From: GCA-2401735 sp051252095
GTDB taxonomy: Bacteria; Pseudomonadota; Gammaproteobacteria; Burkholderiales; Methylophilaceae
Assembly: GCA_051252095.1 (NCBI GenBank)
Contig: JBPOFK010000004.1
Coordinates: 81,938 to 145,937, forward strand
Length of the DNA: 64,000 nucleotides
Direction: 5' to 3'
The position numbers were made by a program, and so were the translations under genes. Shown here one piece after another: positions 42,144-52,136 of this stretch; positions within the stretch are counted from its first letter, which is position 1; each line of letters begins with the position of its first letter. The notes under the pieces are model-generated. The model ran no database searches. It was not told where the DNA came from and was given only the letters and a program-made list of their open reading frames with translations.

Positions 42144-44327
42144 TTAAAATTCCAATGGATCTATATCTAACGACCAACGAATTTTAGAAGCTAATTTATC
42201 AGCGCGTAACATTGGCATCCAACGCCTTAACAGTTGTTGCAATACCTGCCTGCTCGATGCTTGTAATAATAATTGACCTCTTTCCATACTCTTCAAACGT
42301 TCCATTTGTGGTCTTATAGGGTCATATATCATAACTTCCGACTTTAACGCTTTGGCATATTCTACAGCGCTATTTAAGAAAGTAAGCACTTGCTTATAGT
42401 CCGCTGCTTCAGCTTTTAACAGTGCAAAATAACTCGTTGGCGGAAACTGCATTGCAGTGCGCTCTTCCAGTAGGGTATCAGCATAACGCTCATAATCTTG
42501 TATCTGAATCGCATCAAATAAGGCATGCTGCGGAAATGTTGTTTGAATAAGTACTTCACCAGGCTTTTCTGCACGTCCAGCACGTCCTGATACTTGCATT
42601 AACTGCGAAAATAGCCGCTCACTTGCGCGAAAATCTGGACTAAATAAAGCACTATCCGTATCAATCACACCGACTAACGTTAAATGCGGAAAATCATGGC
42701 CTTTTGCTAGCATTTGTGTACCAACTAAAATATCAATCTTTTTTTCATAGACATTCTTGAGTAATTTCGTAAGCTCTCCTTTATTACGCATACTGTCTCG
42801 ATCAACTCTAGCAATAGTAGCGGATGGAAATAAGTTTTTTAGTGTTTTTTCCAAGCGTTGTGTTGCTTGGCCAATTGGGCTTATATCTGTGTTACCACAG
42901 CTTGGGCACTGTATCGGTATTCTTTGCGTGTGTCCGCAATGATGACATTTCAGAATTTTTTGATTCAGGTGTACCACCAAGCGCGCGGAACAACGTGAAC
43001 ATGGTGCTAGCCATTGACAAGCATTGCAATGCAGCACTGGTGCGTAACCGCGCCTATTAATAAATAACAAGCTTTGCTCATCACGCATTAATCTTGCTTT
43101 TATGGCACTGGTAAGAACAGGCGATAATCCATTTTCAGTAAGTGATTTACCAATATCAATACAGTGTATTTTAGGCAGCGTCGCACTTTCAACGGCACGC
43201 TTATTTAAACGTAACAAACCAAACTGTTGCTTTTTAGCTAGAAACCAAGCTTCGAGAGAGGGCGTAGCACTACCCATAACAATGGGGATATCTAACTGCT
43301 TAGCTCGCATAATAGCGACATCACGCGCATGATAACGCATCCCGTCCTGCTGTTTATAGGATCCATCATGCTCTTCATCTAATAGAATAAGCTTTAAGTT
43401 GCGCATCGCTGTAAAGACGCTAAGACGTGTGCCAATAACAATTTTAGCAGCTCCGTTATTTGAAGCTTGCCATGATTGTAAGCGCTCACTCTCGCTTAAA
43501 TTGCTATGTAGTGTCACTAACGGATATTGACTCAATCGGCTTCTAAAGCGAGCTTCTAGCTGTGGCGTTAAATTAATTTCAGGCACGAGTATCAATGCCT
43601 GTGCTCCTTCCTCAGCCAATACAGCCTCTAGCAACCGAATATAAACTTCTGTTTTGCCACTCCCGGTAACCCCGTATAACAGCCATGGTCTGAATTGATG
43701 TCTTGCATTTAATATCGTTTCAATAGCTAGCGTCTGTTCAGTATTTAATAACGGAGCCACACTAGACGAAGGTAGGGAAGGCTTAACCGCAACCACCTCT
43801 GTTTGCACTAAGCCATCCATTTCTTTTAGTGTTGCTATGGCCTTTCGCCAACTAGGGGAAATATTAGCTAGTTGCATTTCATTTAAGTTCTCATTACGCT
43901 GAAATGCTTCCACTACTTTACACAATACCATTTGCCTTTTTGGGATGGCTTCAATGTGTATATCAGGCTTAAGACGATAAACAAATTGCTTACGCGTGAT
44001 TGCTGGTTTAATTTGCCTTAGTCGTAAAGGCAACGTCGAAATAATCGTTTGACCCAAAGGGTAATGGTAATAATCAGCACAAAATTTGATCAATTTAAAC
44101 AGTGCTGTATCAAAAACGATATCATCAAATACATGCTGAACAGGCTTTAACTTATCTACCGGCACATCAGATGTAGCGGTTATTTCAACAATCACGCCGA
44201 CCAAATTGCGCCCTGAAAATGACACGACAACTCGCGCACCGATTTGTGCATCAAATCCGTCATTGATATAGTCAAATAAACGGTTTAACGGTACATCAAG
44301 TCCTATTCTGAGGATTTGTAATGCCAT
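42144..44327 (-). CDS. priA: Primosomal protein N' (replication restart helicase PriA)
   Basis: A 727-residue 3'-5' helicase that restarts stalled forks. The N-terminal DNA-binding domain leads to Walker A in LYGVTGSGKTEVYIRL and the DEEHD helicase box (DEEHDGSYKQQDG). A zinc-binding region with eight cysteines follows (CNACQWLAPCSRC ... CHHCGH ... CPSCG), then helicase motifs IV-VI (VGTQMLAKGHDFP; QVSGRAGRA). Length and domain order are normal. It is read away from the divergent argS gene. Confidence 0.97.
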   Translation of the reverse strand: MALQILRIGLDVPLNRLFDYINDGFDAQIGARVVVSFSGRNLVGVIVEITATSDVPVDKLKPVQHVFDDIVFDTALFKLIKFCADYYHYPLGQTIISTLPLRLRQIKPAITRKQFVYRLKPDIHIEAIPKRQMVLCKVVEAFQRNENLNEMQLANISPSWRKAIATLKEMDGLVQTEVVAVKPSLPSSSVAPLLNTEQTLAIETILNARHQFRPWLLYGVTGSGKTEVYIRLLEAVLAEEGAQALILVPEINLTPQLEARFRSRLSQYPLVTLHSNLSESERLQSWQASNNGAAKIVIGTRLSVFTAMRNLKLILLDEEHDGSYKQQDGMRYHARDVAIMRAKQLDIPIVMGSATPSLEAWFLAKKQQFGLLRLNKRAVESATLPKIHCIDIGKSLTENGLSPVLTSAIKARLMRDEQSLLFINRRGYAPVLHCNACQWLAPCSRCSARLVVHLNQKILKCHHCGHTQRIPIQCPSCGNTDISPIGQATQRLEKTLKNLFPSATIARVDRDSMRNKGELTKLLKNVYEKKIDILVGTQMLAKGHDFPHLTLVGVIDTDSALFSPDFRASERLFSQLMQVSGRAGRAEKPGEVLIQTTFPQHALFDAIQIQDYERYADTLLEERTAMQFPPTSYFALLKAEAADYKQVLTFLNSAVEYAKALKSEVMIYDPIRPQMERLKSMERGQLLLQASSRQVLQQLLRRWMPMLRADKLASKIRWSLDIDPLEF

Positions 44328-44442
44328 GTTGGTAGATGTTATAGATTATTTTAGTGTCAGCACTTATTGAGTTAAAATACTGGCTTCGAAGATTTAATGT
44401 AACACATTCATTACAACCAGTTCATTTTTTAAAAAACGACCC

Positions 44443-46101
44443 TTGAAAAACATCATTTCAGACCTATTGCTGCAAGCCGCCAAAAAGCTGGTTGCAGACA
44501 CTAATCAATTAAATATTATTTTAGAGCGGCCAAAATCAGCCGCACATGGCGATTTTGCCAGCAATCTAGCCATGATGCTAGCAAAACCATTGCGTCAAAA
44601 CCCACGTGTAATCGCAGAACAGCTAATCCAAGCAATACCTCAACACGAGGCAATTGAGAAAATTGAGATTGCAGGTGCTGGCTTTATTAATTTCTACCTA
44701 GCGGCAACGACAAAGCACTCAGTAGTAAAAGAAGTTTTGCAGACTGCAGACCAATTTGGTCACAACCAAATCGGCAAGGGTAAAAAAGTGCAAGTTGAGT
44801 TTGTTTCTGCGAACCCGACTGGACCACTGCATGTTGGTCATGGTCGTGGTGCAGCGGTTGGCGATTGTCTGTCTCGCTTATTGGCTGCCAATGGCTGGGA
44901 AGTCACCCGTGAGTTTTACTACAATGATGCCGGCGCTCAAATTGATAATCTAAGCCAGTCTGTCTTAGCTCGCGCACAGGCTATTGAGCCAAATGATGTG
45001 CGTTTCCCTGAAAATGGTTACCACGGTGAGTACATTGTTGATATTGCTAAGGCCTTTTTAGCGAAACAAACAATCGTTGCAGATGACATTAAAGTTACAG
45101 CTAACGGTGATTTATCAGATTTAGACTCAATCAAACATTTTAGTGTTGCCTATCTTAGACACGAGCAAGATTTAGATTTAAAAGCATTTGAAATTCAATT
45201 TGATGTGTTTTCCTTAGAAAGTGCGCTGTACCAATCTGGTCAAGTTGAAGAAACCGTAGAAGCTTTAATAAAAAGTGGTCACACTTATGAAGAAGAGGGT
45301 GCGCTTTGGTTACGTACAACCGATTTTGGTGATGACAAAGATCGAGTCATGCGTAAAAGAGAAGGTGGCTACACTTATTTCGTACCTGATGTTACTTATC
45401 ATCTTGAAAAATGGAACCGCGGTTTTAAAAAAGTTATAAATGAGCAAGGAGCTGATCACCATAGTACGATTACTCGAGTGAGAGCAGGTCTACAGGCACT
45501 TAATGTAGGTATACCAGATGGTTGGCCCGATTATGTACTTCACCAAATGGTGACGGTAATGCGCGGTGGTGAAGAAGTTAAATTATCTAAACGTGCGGGC
45601 AGCTATGTCACGTTACGCGATTTAATTGATGAAGTAGGGTGTGATGCAACCCGTTATTTTTTAGCTGCCAGACGTGCAGACTCTCAACTCGTTTTTGATA
45701 TCGATCTTGCACGCTCACAGACAAATGACAATCCTGTTTACTATATTCAGTATGCGCATGCACGTATTTGTAGTGTATTAGCACAATGGGGCGGTGATAC
45801 TAATGCACTCGTAGATGTTGATTTAGGCATGCTGACATCCTCTCAAGAAACAATACTGATGCAAAAACTAAGTGAGTTTCCAGAGCTTGTAAAAATTGCA
45901 GCAATAGATTTTGCGCCGCATACAATTGCAAACTATCTAAAAGAATGTGCAAGCCAATTACATGCTTACTATAATGACACCAAGTTTTTGGTCGAAGATG
46001 AAGCAACCAAACTATCCAGGCTGGCATTGATTACGGCAACAAAACATGTATTAAAGAATGGCTTAGATTTGCTTGGTGTAAGCGCGCCAAGTAAAATGTA
46101 A
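44443..46101 (+). CDS. argS: Arginyl-tRNA synthetase ArgS
   Basis: Charges tRNA-Arg. A class I synthetase of 552 residues, slightly shorter than the E. coli protein of 577. The HIGH-type motif is SANPTGPLHVGHGRG, and the KMSKS equivalent is VKLSKRAGSYVTL, a common ArgS variant. The N-terminal Add-1 domain and C-terminal anticodon-binding helices are present. The start is TTG at 44443; no ATG lies near enough to give the N-terminal domain. The SPOR gene follows after 22 bases. Confidence 0.97.
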   Translation: MKNIISDLLLQAAKKLVADTNQLNIILERPKSAAHGDFASNLAMMLAKPLRQNPRVIAEQLIQAIPQHEAIEKIEIAGAGFINFYLAATTKHSVVKEVLQTADQFGHNQIGKGKKVQVEFVSANPTGPLHVGHGRGAAVGDCLSRLLAANGWEVTREFYYNDAGAQIDNLSQSVLARAQAIEPNDVRFPENGYHGEYIVDIAKAFLAKQTIVADDIKVTANGDLSDLDSIKHFSVAYLRHEQDLDLKAFEIQFDVFSLESALYQSGQVEETVEALIKSGHTYEEEGALWLRTTDFGDDKDRVMRKREGGYTYFVPDVTYHLEKWNRGFKKVINEQGADHHSTITRVRAGLQALNVGIPDGWPDYVLHQMVTVMRGGEEVKLSKRAGSYVTLRDLIDEVGCDATRYFLAARRADSQLVFDIDLARSQTNDNPVYYIQYAHARICSVLAQWGGDTNALVDVDLGMLTSSQETILMQKLSEFPELVKIAAIDFAPHTIANYLKECASQLHAYYNDTKFLVEDEATKLSRLALITATKHVLKNGLDLLGVSAPSKM

Positions 46102-46123
46102 TAATTAAAGAATAGGCATAAAA

Positions 46124-46681
46124 ATGAGTAGAGATTACAAACCCAAACAACAAAAAACGAGTGGCGGAAAACCTTTTTTATCAGGCTTTCTATTCGGCTT
46201 TTTACTCGGTGTGATCGCAACTGTTGCACTCACCATGTATATTAAAGGCGATACTAGCCCTTTTGAAGACAAGGACATTAACGCCCCAAAGATAGATACG
46301 TTACCTGATGTAACAACGCCCGATGCGACGAAACCTGAGGATGACCTTGATTTTTATACAATCCTGCCTGAGACAGAAAGCACCGTCACAGTAAAAGAAA
46401 TTAACGACGCCGACATAACAGTCAAAAAAGATAGTTACTTCTTACAAGTTGGTTCTTTTAAAAATGTGGCAGACGCTGATAATTTAAAAGCTAAGCTCGC
46501 ATTACAAGGCTTTGAAGCGATTGTACAAACTGCCACTATCCCAGAAAAAGGTACATGGCATCGTGTTCGGGTTGGCCCATTTAATAATATTGATAGTATT
46601 AATAAAATGCGTGAACAGTTAACAGCTAATAACTTTAAAGCAGACTTAATCAAGATACATACTGAAACAAAACCTGACTAA
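46124..46681 (+). CDS. SPOR domain membrane protein
   Basis: A 185-residue protein with a short cytoplasmic start, one membrane helix (about residues 21-43: FLSGFLFGFLLGVIATVALTM) and a periplasmic linker rich in Asp, Thr and Pro. A C-terminal SPOR domain begins about residue 104 (SYFLQVGSFKNVADADNLKAK). SPOR domains bind denuded peptidoglycan, often at the division septum. The arrangement resembles FtsN-like and DedD-like proteins, but it is shorter than FtsN. It is likely co-transcribed with argS, as is common in betaproteobacteria. Confidence 0.88.
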   Translation: MSRDYKPKQQKTSGGKPFLSGFLFGFLLGVIATVALTMYIKGDTSPFEDKDINAPKIDTLPDVTTPDATKPEDDLDFYTILPETESTVTVKEINDADITVKKDSYFLQVGSFKNVADADNLKAKLALQGFEAIVQTATIPEKGTWHRVRVGPFNNIDSINKMREQLTANNFKADLIKIHTETKPD

Positions 46682-46777
46682 TCACTCAAGGTTTAGGAAT
46701 CTTTTGTCATCTTTTAGAGTCAGAAATCGTTAGTTACAGAGTGTGAATCAATTAATCAAAGAATATTAGGATACAAA

Positions 46778-47434
46778 ATGAAAAAATTATTACTTTCATG
46801 CATGTTTATTTTAAGTGCTGCTGGCTTAATCCCAGCTGCTAATGCTGCACCACAGATAGGGCAAGAGTTTGATGCAGTTAGTCAAACGATACCTACTGAT
46901 GATCCTAAAAAAATCGAACTCATGGAAATATTTTGGTATGGCTGTTCACATTGCTTTCACATGGAACAACCACTCAGTACCTGGCTTAAAAATAAACCTG
47001 CCGATATTAACTTTAAACGTATTCCTGGTATTCCAAACGCATCTTGGGCACCAATGGCCCAAACTTACTTTGCAATGGAAACATTAGGCATTTCAGAAAA
47101 ATTGCATAGTAAATTATTCAATGCCATTCACAAAGAAAAAAGCTTAAATCCTACTAATCAGAAAGCTGCACTTGACTGGCTAGTTCTGAATAGCGGTCTA
47201 GACCGGAGCAAAGTTGAGGAAGCGTTTAATTCATTTACCGTTAATACTAATATGAAACGCGCCGCACAAATTTTCCGTTCATCTGGCGCCACAGGCGTGC
47301 CAAGTTTAGTAATTGATGGCAAATATATTACTTCAGGCACAATGGCTGGTGGCAATGCGCAAGCCTTACAAGTAGCAGATTACATTATTAACAACATACG
47401 CGAGTCTAAAGGTAAATCAGCGCAAAAAAAGTAA
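46778..47434 (+). CDS. dsbA: Thiol:disulfide interchange protein DsbA
   Basis: A periplasmic oxidase that introduces disulfides into secreted proteins. The 218-residue precursor has a signal peptide (residues 1-23, cleavage after ANA). The thioredoxin-type active site is YGCSHCF, Cys56 and Cys59, with Ser-His between the cysteines where E. coli has Pro-His; the redox potential could therefore differ. The cis-Pro loop GVPSLVIDG is intact. A strong terminator follows its stop. Confidence 0.93.
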   Translation: MKKLLLSCMFILSAAGLIPAANAAPQIGQEFDAVSQTIPTDDPKKIELMEIFWYGCSHCFHMEQPLSTWLKNKPADINFKRIPGIPNASWAPMAQTYFAMETLGISEKLHSKLFNAIHKEKSLNPTNQKAALDWLVLNSGLDRSKVEEAFNSFTVNTNMKRAAQIFRSSGATGVPSLVIDGKYITSGTMAGGNAQALQVADYIINNIRESKGKSAQKK

Positions 47435-47483
47435 ATAAGGCAGGAGATAAAATTCAATTACCTAGCCGATTGAAATAACACCT

Positions 47484-47512
47484 AAACCCACCAGCGCATG
47501 GTGGGTTTTTTA
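47484..47512 (+). terminator. Rho-independent terminator after dsbA
   Basis: AAACCCACCA and TGGTGGGTTT form a perfect ten-base stem around the loop GCGCA, followed by further T. It separates dsbA from the SDR gene, which starts about 17 bases later. Confidence 0.92.
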
Positions 47513-47528
47513 TTGTATATTCATAGCT

Positions 47529-48335
47529 ATGAAAAAAATATTTATCACTGGTGCATCTAGCGGACTAGGCTTATCCATCGCAACAGAATATGCCAAACAA
47601 CATCGTAATACCGGCATCGCGATAGGATTAGTAGGGCGCAACGCAAATGCGTTAAAACAATTAGCTAAAGTACTCCAAACTCAATTCCATATTGAATGTT
47701 CAATCTATACACTCGATGTGCGTCACAATTCAGCACTTGATTCAGCGGCAAAAGATTTTATTTCACGACACGGTGTCCCTAATATCGTCATTGCGTGCGC
47801 TGGTGTTAGTCGTGGTACGCTCACTGAATTTCAAGAGGATATAGCAGCATTTCAAGCCATCATGGATATTAACGTCATCGGCATGGTAAACACTTTTCAA
47901 CCATTTATTACTGCTATGCGTCACAGCACAGAAAAACAAAAACAACTTGTTGGTATTGCCAGCGTAGCAGGTATAAGAGGATTACCAGGCGCAGGTGCTT
48001 ATAGTGCAAGCAAGTCAGCAGCAATCACTTATCTTGAGAGCTTGCGCGTCGAAATGCAAAACCATCAGATTCAAGTGACAACTATCGCCCCAGGTTATAT
48101 TCGTAGTCCAATGACAGATATCAATACGTATCATATGCCTTTTTTAATGGATGCTGATGTCTTTGCCAAAAAATGCATTAGTGCCATTGAGCAGCAATCT
48201 CGCTACAAAGTGATTCCTTGGCAAATGGGTATACTAGCTAAGCTGTTACGATATATTCCACCTTTTTTATGGGATAAATTAATGCGCAAGGCACCGCATA
48301 AAAAAAGAACGCAATGGGATTGGTTAGATAAATAA
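47529..48335 (+). CDS. Short-chain dehydrogenase/reductase
   Basis: A 268-residue classical SDR. TGASSGLGLSIATEY (about 6-20) is the nucleotide loop, and the central CAGVSRGT replaces NNAG. The catalytic Ser lies in GIASVAG and Tyr-x3-Lys in YSASKSA. The C-terminal FLWDKLMRKAPHKKRTQWDW region is basic and may associate with membrane. It resembles uncharacterised SDRs often found near KDO or other envelope genes; no substrate can be given. It converges with glmS. Confidence 0.88.
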   Translation: MKKIFITGASSGLGLSIATEYAKQHRNTGIAIGLVGRNANALKQLAKVLQTQFHIECSIYTLDVRHNSALDSAAKDFISRHGVPNIVIACAGVSRGTLTEFQEDIAAFQAIMDINVIGMVNTFQPFITAMRHSTEKQKQLVGIASVAGIRGLPGAGAYSASKSAAITYLESLRVEMQNHQIQVTTIAPGYIRSPMTDINTYHMPFLMDADVFAKKCISAIEQQSRYKVIPWQMGILAKLLRYIPPFLWDKLMRKAPHKKRTQWDWLDK

Positions 48336-48383
48336 CGTCAGCAATCAATAGCTTTGATTAATTGCGCAATTGCGGTTTTATTT

Positions 48384-50213
48384 TTACTCGACCGTAACAC
48401 TTTTTGCTAGATTCCTTGGCTTATCAACATCAGTACCTTTTAATAAAGCAGCATGATATGCCAACAATTGTACGGGTATTGTGTGCAAAATAGGAGAAAG
48501 CACACCAACATGTCTAGGTGTTCTAATCACATGAACACCATCAGAATCTGTGAAATGACTATCAGCATCGGCAAAAACAAATAGCTCTCCACCACGCGCT
48601 TTAACTTCCTGCATATTAGATTTCACTTTTTCCAATAAGGCATCATTGGGGGCAATCACCACAACAGGCATATTATTATCTACTAATGCTAAGGGCCCAT
48701 GCTTAAGCTCACCTGCAGGATAAGCTTCTGCATGAATGTATGATATTTCTTTAAGTTTCAGCGCACCCTCCATAGCAATAGGGTAATGAATACCACGCCC
48801 TAAAAACAATGCATGTTCTTTATTGCCAAATCGCTTTGCCCATTCACTGATTTGTGGCTCTAAATTGAGCGCATATTGAACACTTACGGGTAAATGCCGC
48901 AAAGCATCTAAGTATCCATCTTCCTCTGCTTTGCTGAGTAATCCACGCTGCTTACCCAGTACTGCGGCCAAAGTAAATAAAGCAACTAATTGCGTCGTAA
49001 ATGCTTTTGTTGATGCAACACCAATTTCTGCTCCAGCACGTGTATAAAATACTAACTTTGATGCACGTGGTAATGCACTTTCCTGTACATTGCAAATCGA
49101 TAGCGTTTGTTGTTGGCCTAAGCTTTGGGCATGTTTAAGTGCCTCCATTGTATCAAGCGTTTCGCCAGATTGTGAGATTGTGATAATTAACTGCTTTGGG
49201 TTCGCTACTGATTTCCGATAGCGATATTCACTTGCAATTTCAACATTCGTAGGTAAACCAGCAATCCCTTCTATCCAATATTTAGCGGTCAATCCAGCAT
49301 AATAGCTCGTGCCAGCTGCCAAGATTAACACACGGTCAATGTCACTAAATACTGCTTCTGCTTCTTTACCAAAAAGTAATGGCGAAAAACTTGCATCGTC
49401 TATCAGCGCTTCTATTGTGTCTGTCAGCGCACTGGGTTGCTCATGTATTTCTTTTTGCATGAAGTGCGCATACGGTCCAAGCTCTAAGCTAGCTAAAGAA
49501 ACATCACTCATGTGAATTTTGCGAGTGATTTCTTGGTTCGCTTTATCCCAAATCGTTATACCATCAGCAGTTATTTCTGCTACATCTCCATCTTCTAAAT
49601 AAATCACTTTGCGCGTTTGTGCTAGCACCGCCGACACATCCGATGCGATATAGTTTGCTTCTTCGCCTAAACCAAGTAAAAGTGGGCAACCTTGGCGAGC
49701 AGTAATCATACTACTTGGCTCTTTAACGGAGATTACACTAATTGCAAAAGCGCCTTTTAATTCCTTAACTGCTTTCTTTACTGATGATAGTAAGCACTCA
49801 CCCTTATCATGATAGTAATGAATCAAGTGTGCTATCACTTCTGTATCTGTTTGCGAAGTAAACAGATAACCTAACGCCGTCAGGCGATCTCGCTGTTCAT
49901 CATGATTTTCAATAATGCCGTTGTGCACAACAGCAATTTCATCTCTGGAAACGTGAGGGTGGGCATTGCTTTCTGTGACACCGCCATGCGTTGCCCAACG
50001 GGTATGGCCGATACCTACCAGACCTAACAGTTGTTCGCGCTCTGCTTTTGTTTGCATTTCACTGACACGGCCAACTGCGCGAACACGTTTAATATCACCA
50101 TCTAAGATAGCAATACCAGCAGAGTCATAACCACGATACTCTAGCCGACTTAGACCCTCAATCAATGTTGATACCACATTTTTTTTTGCAACCGCCCCTA
50201 CGATACCGCACAT
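48384..50213 (-). CDS. glmS: Glutamine-fructose-6-phosphate aminotransferase GlmS
   Basis: Makes glucosamine-6-phosphate from fructose-6-phosphate and glutamine, feeding peptidoglycan and LPS. The 609-residue protein has Cys2 in MCGIVGAVA as the nucleophile of the glutaminase domain. It has two SIS sugar-isomerase domains (LAAGTSYYAGL and FLGRGIHYPIAMEGALKLKE) and the conserved end DKPRNLAKSVTVE. It lies four bases downstream of glmU, giving a two-step unit for UDP-GlcNAc supply. Confidence 0.98.
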   Translation of the reverse strand: MCGIVGAVAKKNVVSTLIEGLSRLEYRGYDSAGIAILDGDIKRVRAVGRVSEMQTKAEREQLLGLVGIGHTRWATHGGVTESNAHPHVSRDEIAVVHNGIIENHDEQRDRLTALGYLFTSQTDTEVIAHLIHYYHDKGECLLSSVKKAVKELKGAFAISVISVKEPSSMITARQGCPLLLGLGEEANYIASDVSAVLAQTRKVIYLEDGDVAEITADGITIWDKANQEITRKIHMSDVSLASLELGPYAHFMQKEIHEQPSALTDTIEALIDDASFSPLLFGKEAEAVFSDIDRVLILAAGTSYYAGLTAKYWIEGIAGLPTNVEIASEYRYRKSVANPKQLIITISQSGETLDTMEALKHAQSLGQQQTLSICNVQESALPRASKLVFYTRAGAEIGVASTKAFTTQLVALFTLAAVLGKQRGLLSKAEEDGYLDALRHLPVSVQYALNLEPQISEWAKRFGNKEHALFLGRGIHYPIAMEGALKLKEISYIHAEAYPAGELKHGPLALVDNNMPVVVIAPNDALLEKVKSNMQEVKARGGELFVFADADSHFTDSDGVHVIRTPRHVGVLSPILHTIPVQLLAYHAALLKGTDVDKPRNLAKSVTVE

Positions 50214-50217
50214 AGTT

Positions 50218-51597
50218 TTAGTCTTTCTTCACTTTAACTGGTCGCTTCCAACCGACTATCGATTTTTGTTCGCGCGCTCGACACAGCGTCAAAGCATCTT
50301 CTGGTGTATCTTTGGTAATTGTTGACCCTGCCGCGATGGTTGACCCCTTGCCGATTGTGACAGGTGCTACCAATTGACTGTCGGAACCGATAAAAGCATC
50401 GTCTTCTATAATCGTTTTAAACTTATTGGCGCCATCATAATTACAAGTGATGGTACCCGCACCAATATTCACTTTTTTACCTATTGTGGCATCGCCTATA
50501 TAACTCAAATGATTCACTTTGCTTCCCGTGTCAATTTTTGCGTTTTTCAGTTCAACAAAGTTACCAATATGTGTTTCATTTTCTAAGTGAGTCCCTGGTC
50601 TAATTCTCGCATAAGGACCAATTTTGCTGTTTTCTCCTATAGTAGCCTCATCTATATGTGAAAATGGGGCAATATTAGTACCTGCAGCAATACTGACATT
50701 CTTTAGCACACAGTAGGCACCTATCTTAACGCCCTCACCAAGTCTCACTTCACCTTCAAAAATACAGCCGATATCAATTTCAACATCTTTTGATGCTTCA
50801 ATTTTGCCTCGTACATCGATACGCGCGGGATCTATTAGCGTTATGCCTTGTTCAAGTAAAATATTTGCTTGTCTGAGTTGAAATACACGCTCAATCGCTG
50901 CTAAATCCGACTTACTATTAATGCCTGTTACGTTCCATTCATCTTCCGCAACTTCTGCATTAACTGCAATGTGATCTTCCACTGCTAACCTAACGATATC
51001 TGTTAGATAGTATTCTTGTTGCGCATTATCATTGGTTAGTCTGTTCAGCCAACGATTTAAATACTCTGCTGGCATTGCCATAATACCTGTGTTCACTTCA
51101 GTGATTGCAAGCTGTGCTTTTGTTGCATCTTTATGTTCAACTATCGCTGTAAGCAACCCTTTTGAATCTCTAACAATACGTCCGTAACCTGTTGGATTAT
51201 TTTTGATGAATGACTGAATAACGAGTTGTTGATTAGCTTTCTTAATCAGTCCTTTGCATGCTTCTATACTCACTAGGGGCACGTCACCCAATAAAATTAA
51301 CGTTGTTGCTTCTAAGTCAATAAAGGGCATAGCTTGTTGAACGGCATGTCCTGTGCCTAACTGCTCCTTTTGCTCAGCCCAAATAATTGGCATATGCTGG
51401 AATGCAGATTTGACTTTTTCACCTTCATAACCATGTACAACAATAATCTTCTGCGGGTCTAAATTGATAGCGCATTCTATAACATGACCTAGAATCGCTT
51501 GACCACCGACTTTATGTAGTACCTTTGGCATTGTTGAATGCATTCTTGTACCTTTTCCAGCAGCAAGAATAATAATATTGAGCTTTTTATTTTCCAT
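50218..51597 (-). CDS. glmU: Bifunctional GlmU (GlcN-1-P acetyltransferase / UDP-GlcNAc pyrophosphorylase)
   Basis: Catalyses the last two steps to UDP-N-acetylglucosamine. The N-terminal uridyltransferase domain has ILAAGKGTRMHS (10-21) and GTGHAVQQA. The C-terminal acetyltransferase is a left-handed beta-helix of hexapeptide repeats (for example IGKKVNIGAGTITCNYDG). The length of 459 residues is normal. It lies downstream of the ATP synthase operon but beyond a terminator, so it has its own promoter in the gap of about 95 bases. Confidence 0.98.
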   Translation of the reverse strand: MENKKLNIIILAAGKGTRMHSTMPKVLHKVGGQAILGHVIECAINLDPQKIIVVHGYEGEKVKSAFQHMPIIWAEQKEQLGTGHAVQQAMPFIDLEATTLILLGDVPLVSIEACKGLIKKANQQLVIQSFIKNNPTGYGRIVRDSKGLLTAIVEHKDATKAQLAITEVNTGIMAMPAEYLNRWLNRLTNDNAQQEYYLTDIVRLAVEDHIAVNAEVAEDEWNVTGINSKSDLAAIERVFQLRQANILLEQGITLIDPARIDVRGKIEASKDVEIDIGCIFEGEVRLGEGVKIGAYCVLKNVSIAAGTNIAPFSHIDEATIGENSKIGPYARIRPGTHLENETHIGNFVELKNAKIDTGSKVNHLSYIGDATIGKKVNIGAGTITCNYDGANKFKTIIEDDAFIGSDSQLVAPVTIGKGSTIAAGSTITKDTPEDALTLCRAREQKSIVGWKRPVKVKKD

Positions 51598-51653
51598 ATA
51601 GCATATATTTTACTACGCCTGTGACGCATTCGATATAAGATTGCACAGACAAT

Positions 51654-51679
51654 AAAAAAGCGGCTAAAAAGCCGCTTTT
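51654..51679 (-). terminator. Terminator of the ATP synthase operon
   Basis: GCGGC and GCCGC (51660-51664 and 51671-51675) pair around a loop of six bases, extended by A-T pairs; on the minus strand the stem is followed by six T. It lies 15 bases after the atpC stop. Confidence 0.9.
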
Positions 51680-51693
51680 AAGTGTTGTTGCAG

Positions 51694-52116
51694 TTAACGT
51701 GTTTTTCGTAACTTTTCAATTGCTTGAATCTGTGCAACAGCTTCTGCGAGTTCTGCTTGTGCTTTTGCGTAATCCATATCTGAAGCTTTATTTTTCATTG
51801 CTTCTTCTGCTGCTGCTTTCGCAGCAATTGCTTTAGCTTCATCTAAATCATGGCCACGAATCGCAGTATCAGCCAATACAGTCACTAAACCTGGTTGTAC
51901 TTCAAGCATTCCACCTGAAATAAATATCAATGTTTCTTCACTTGTATCTGGTAATTTAATGCGTAGTGCACCTGGTTTAATTGTCGTTATCATTGGGGCG
52001 TGATGTGGATAAATACCCACTTCTCCAGCGGAAGCTGGCGCCGCAACAAACTCTGCTTCACCAGAAAAAATTTCTTCTTCCGCACTCACTACATCAATAC
52101 GAACTGTATTTGCCAT
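51694..52116 (-). CDS. atpC: ATP synthase epsilon subunit AtpC
   Basis: The F1 epsilon subunit, part of the central stalk and an inhibitor of ATP hydrolysis. The 140-residue protein has the N-terminal beta-sandwich (VVSAEEEIFSGEAEFVAAPASAGEVGIYPHHAPM) and the C-terminal helical hairpin (DEAKAIAAKAAAEEAMKNK). It is the last gene of the operon and is followed by a terminator. Confidence 0.97.
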   Translation of the reverse strand: MANTVRIDVVSAEEEIFSGEAEFVAAPASAGEVGIYPHHAPMITTIKPGALRIKLPDTSEETLIFISGGMLEVQPGLVTVLADTAIRGHDLDEAKAIAAKAAAEEAMKNKASDMDYAKAQAELAEAVAQIQAIEKLRKTR

Positions 52117-52136
52117 TATTTATTTCTCAATTAAAC

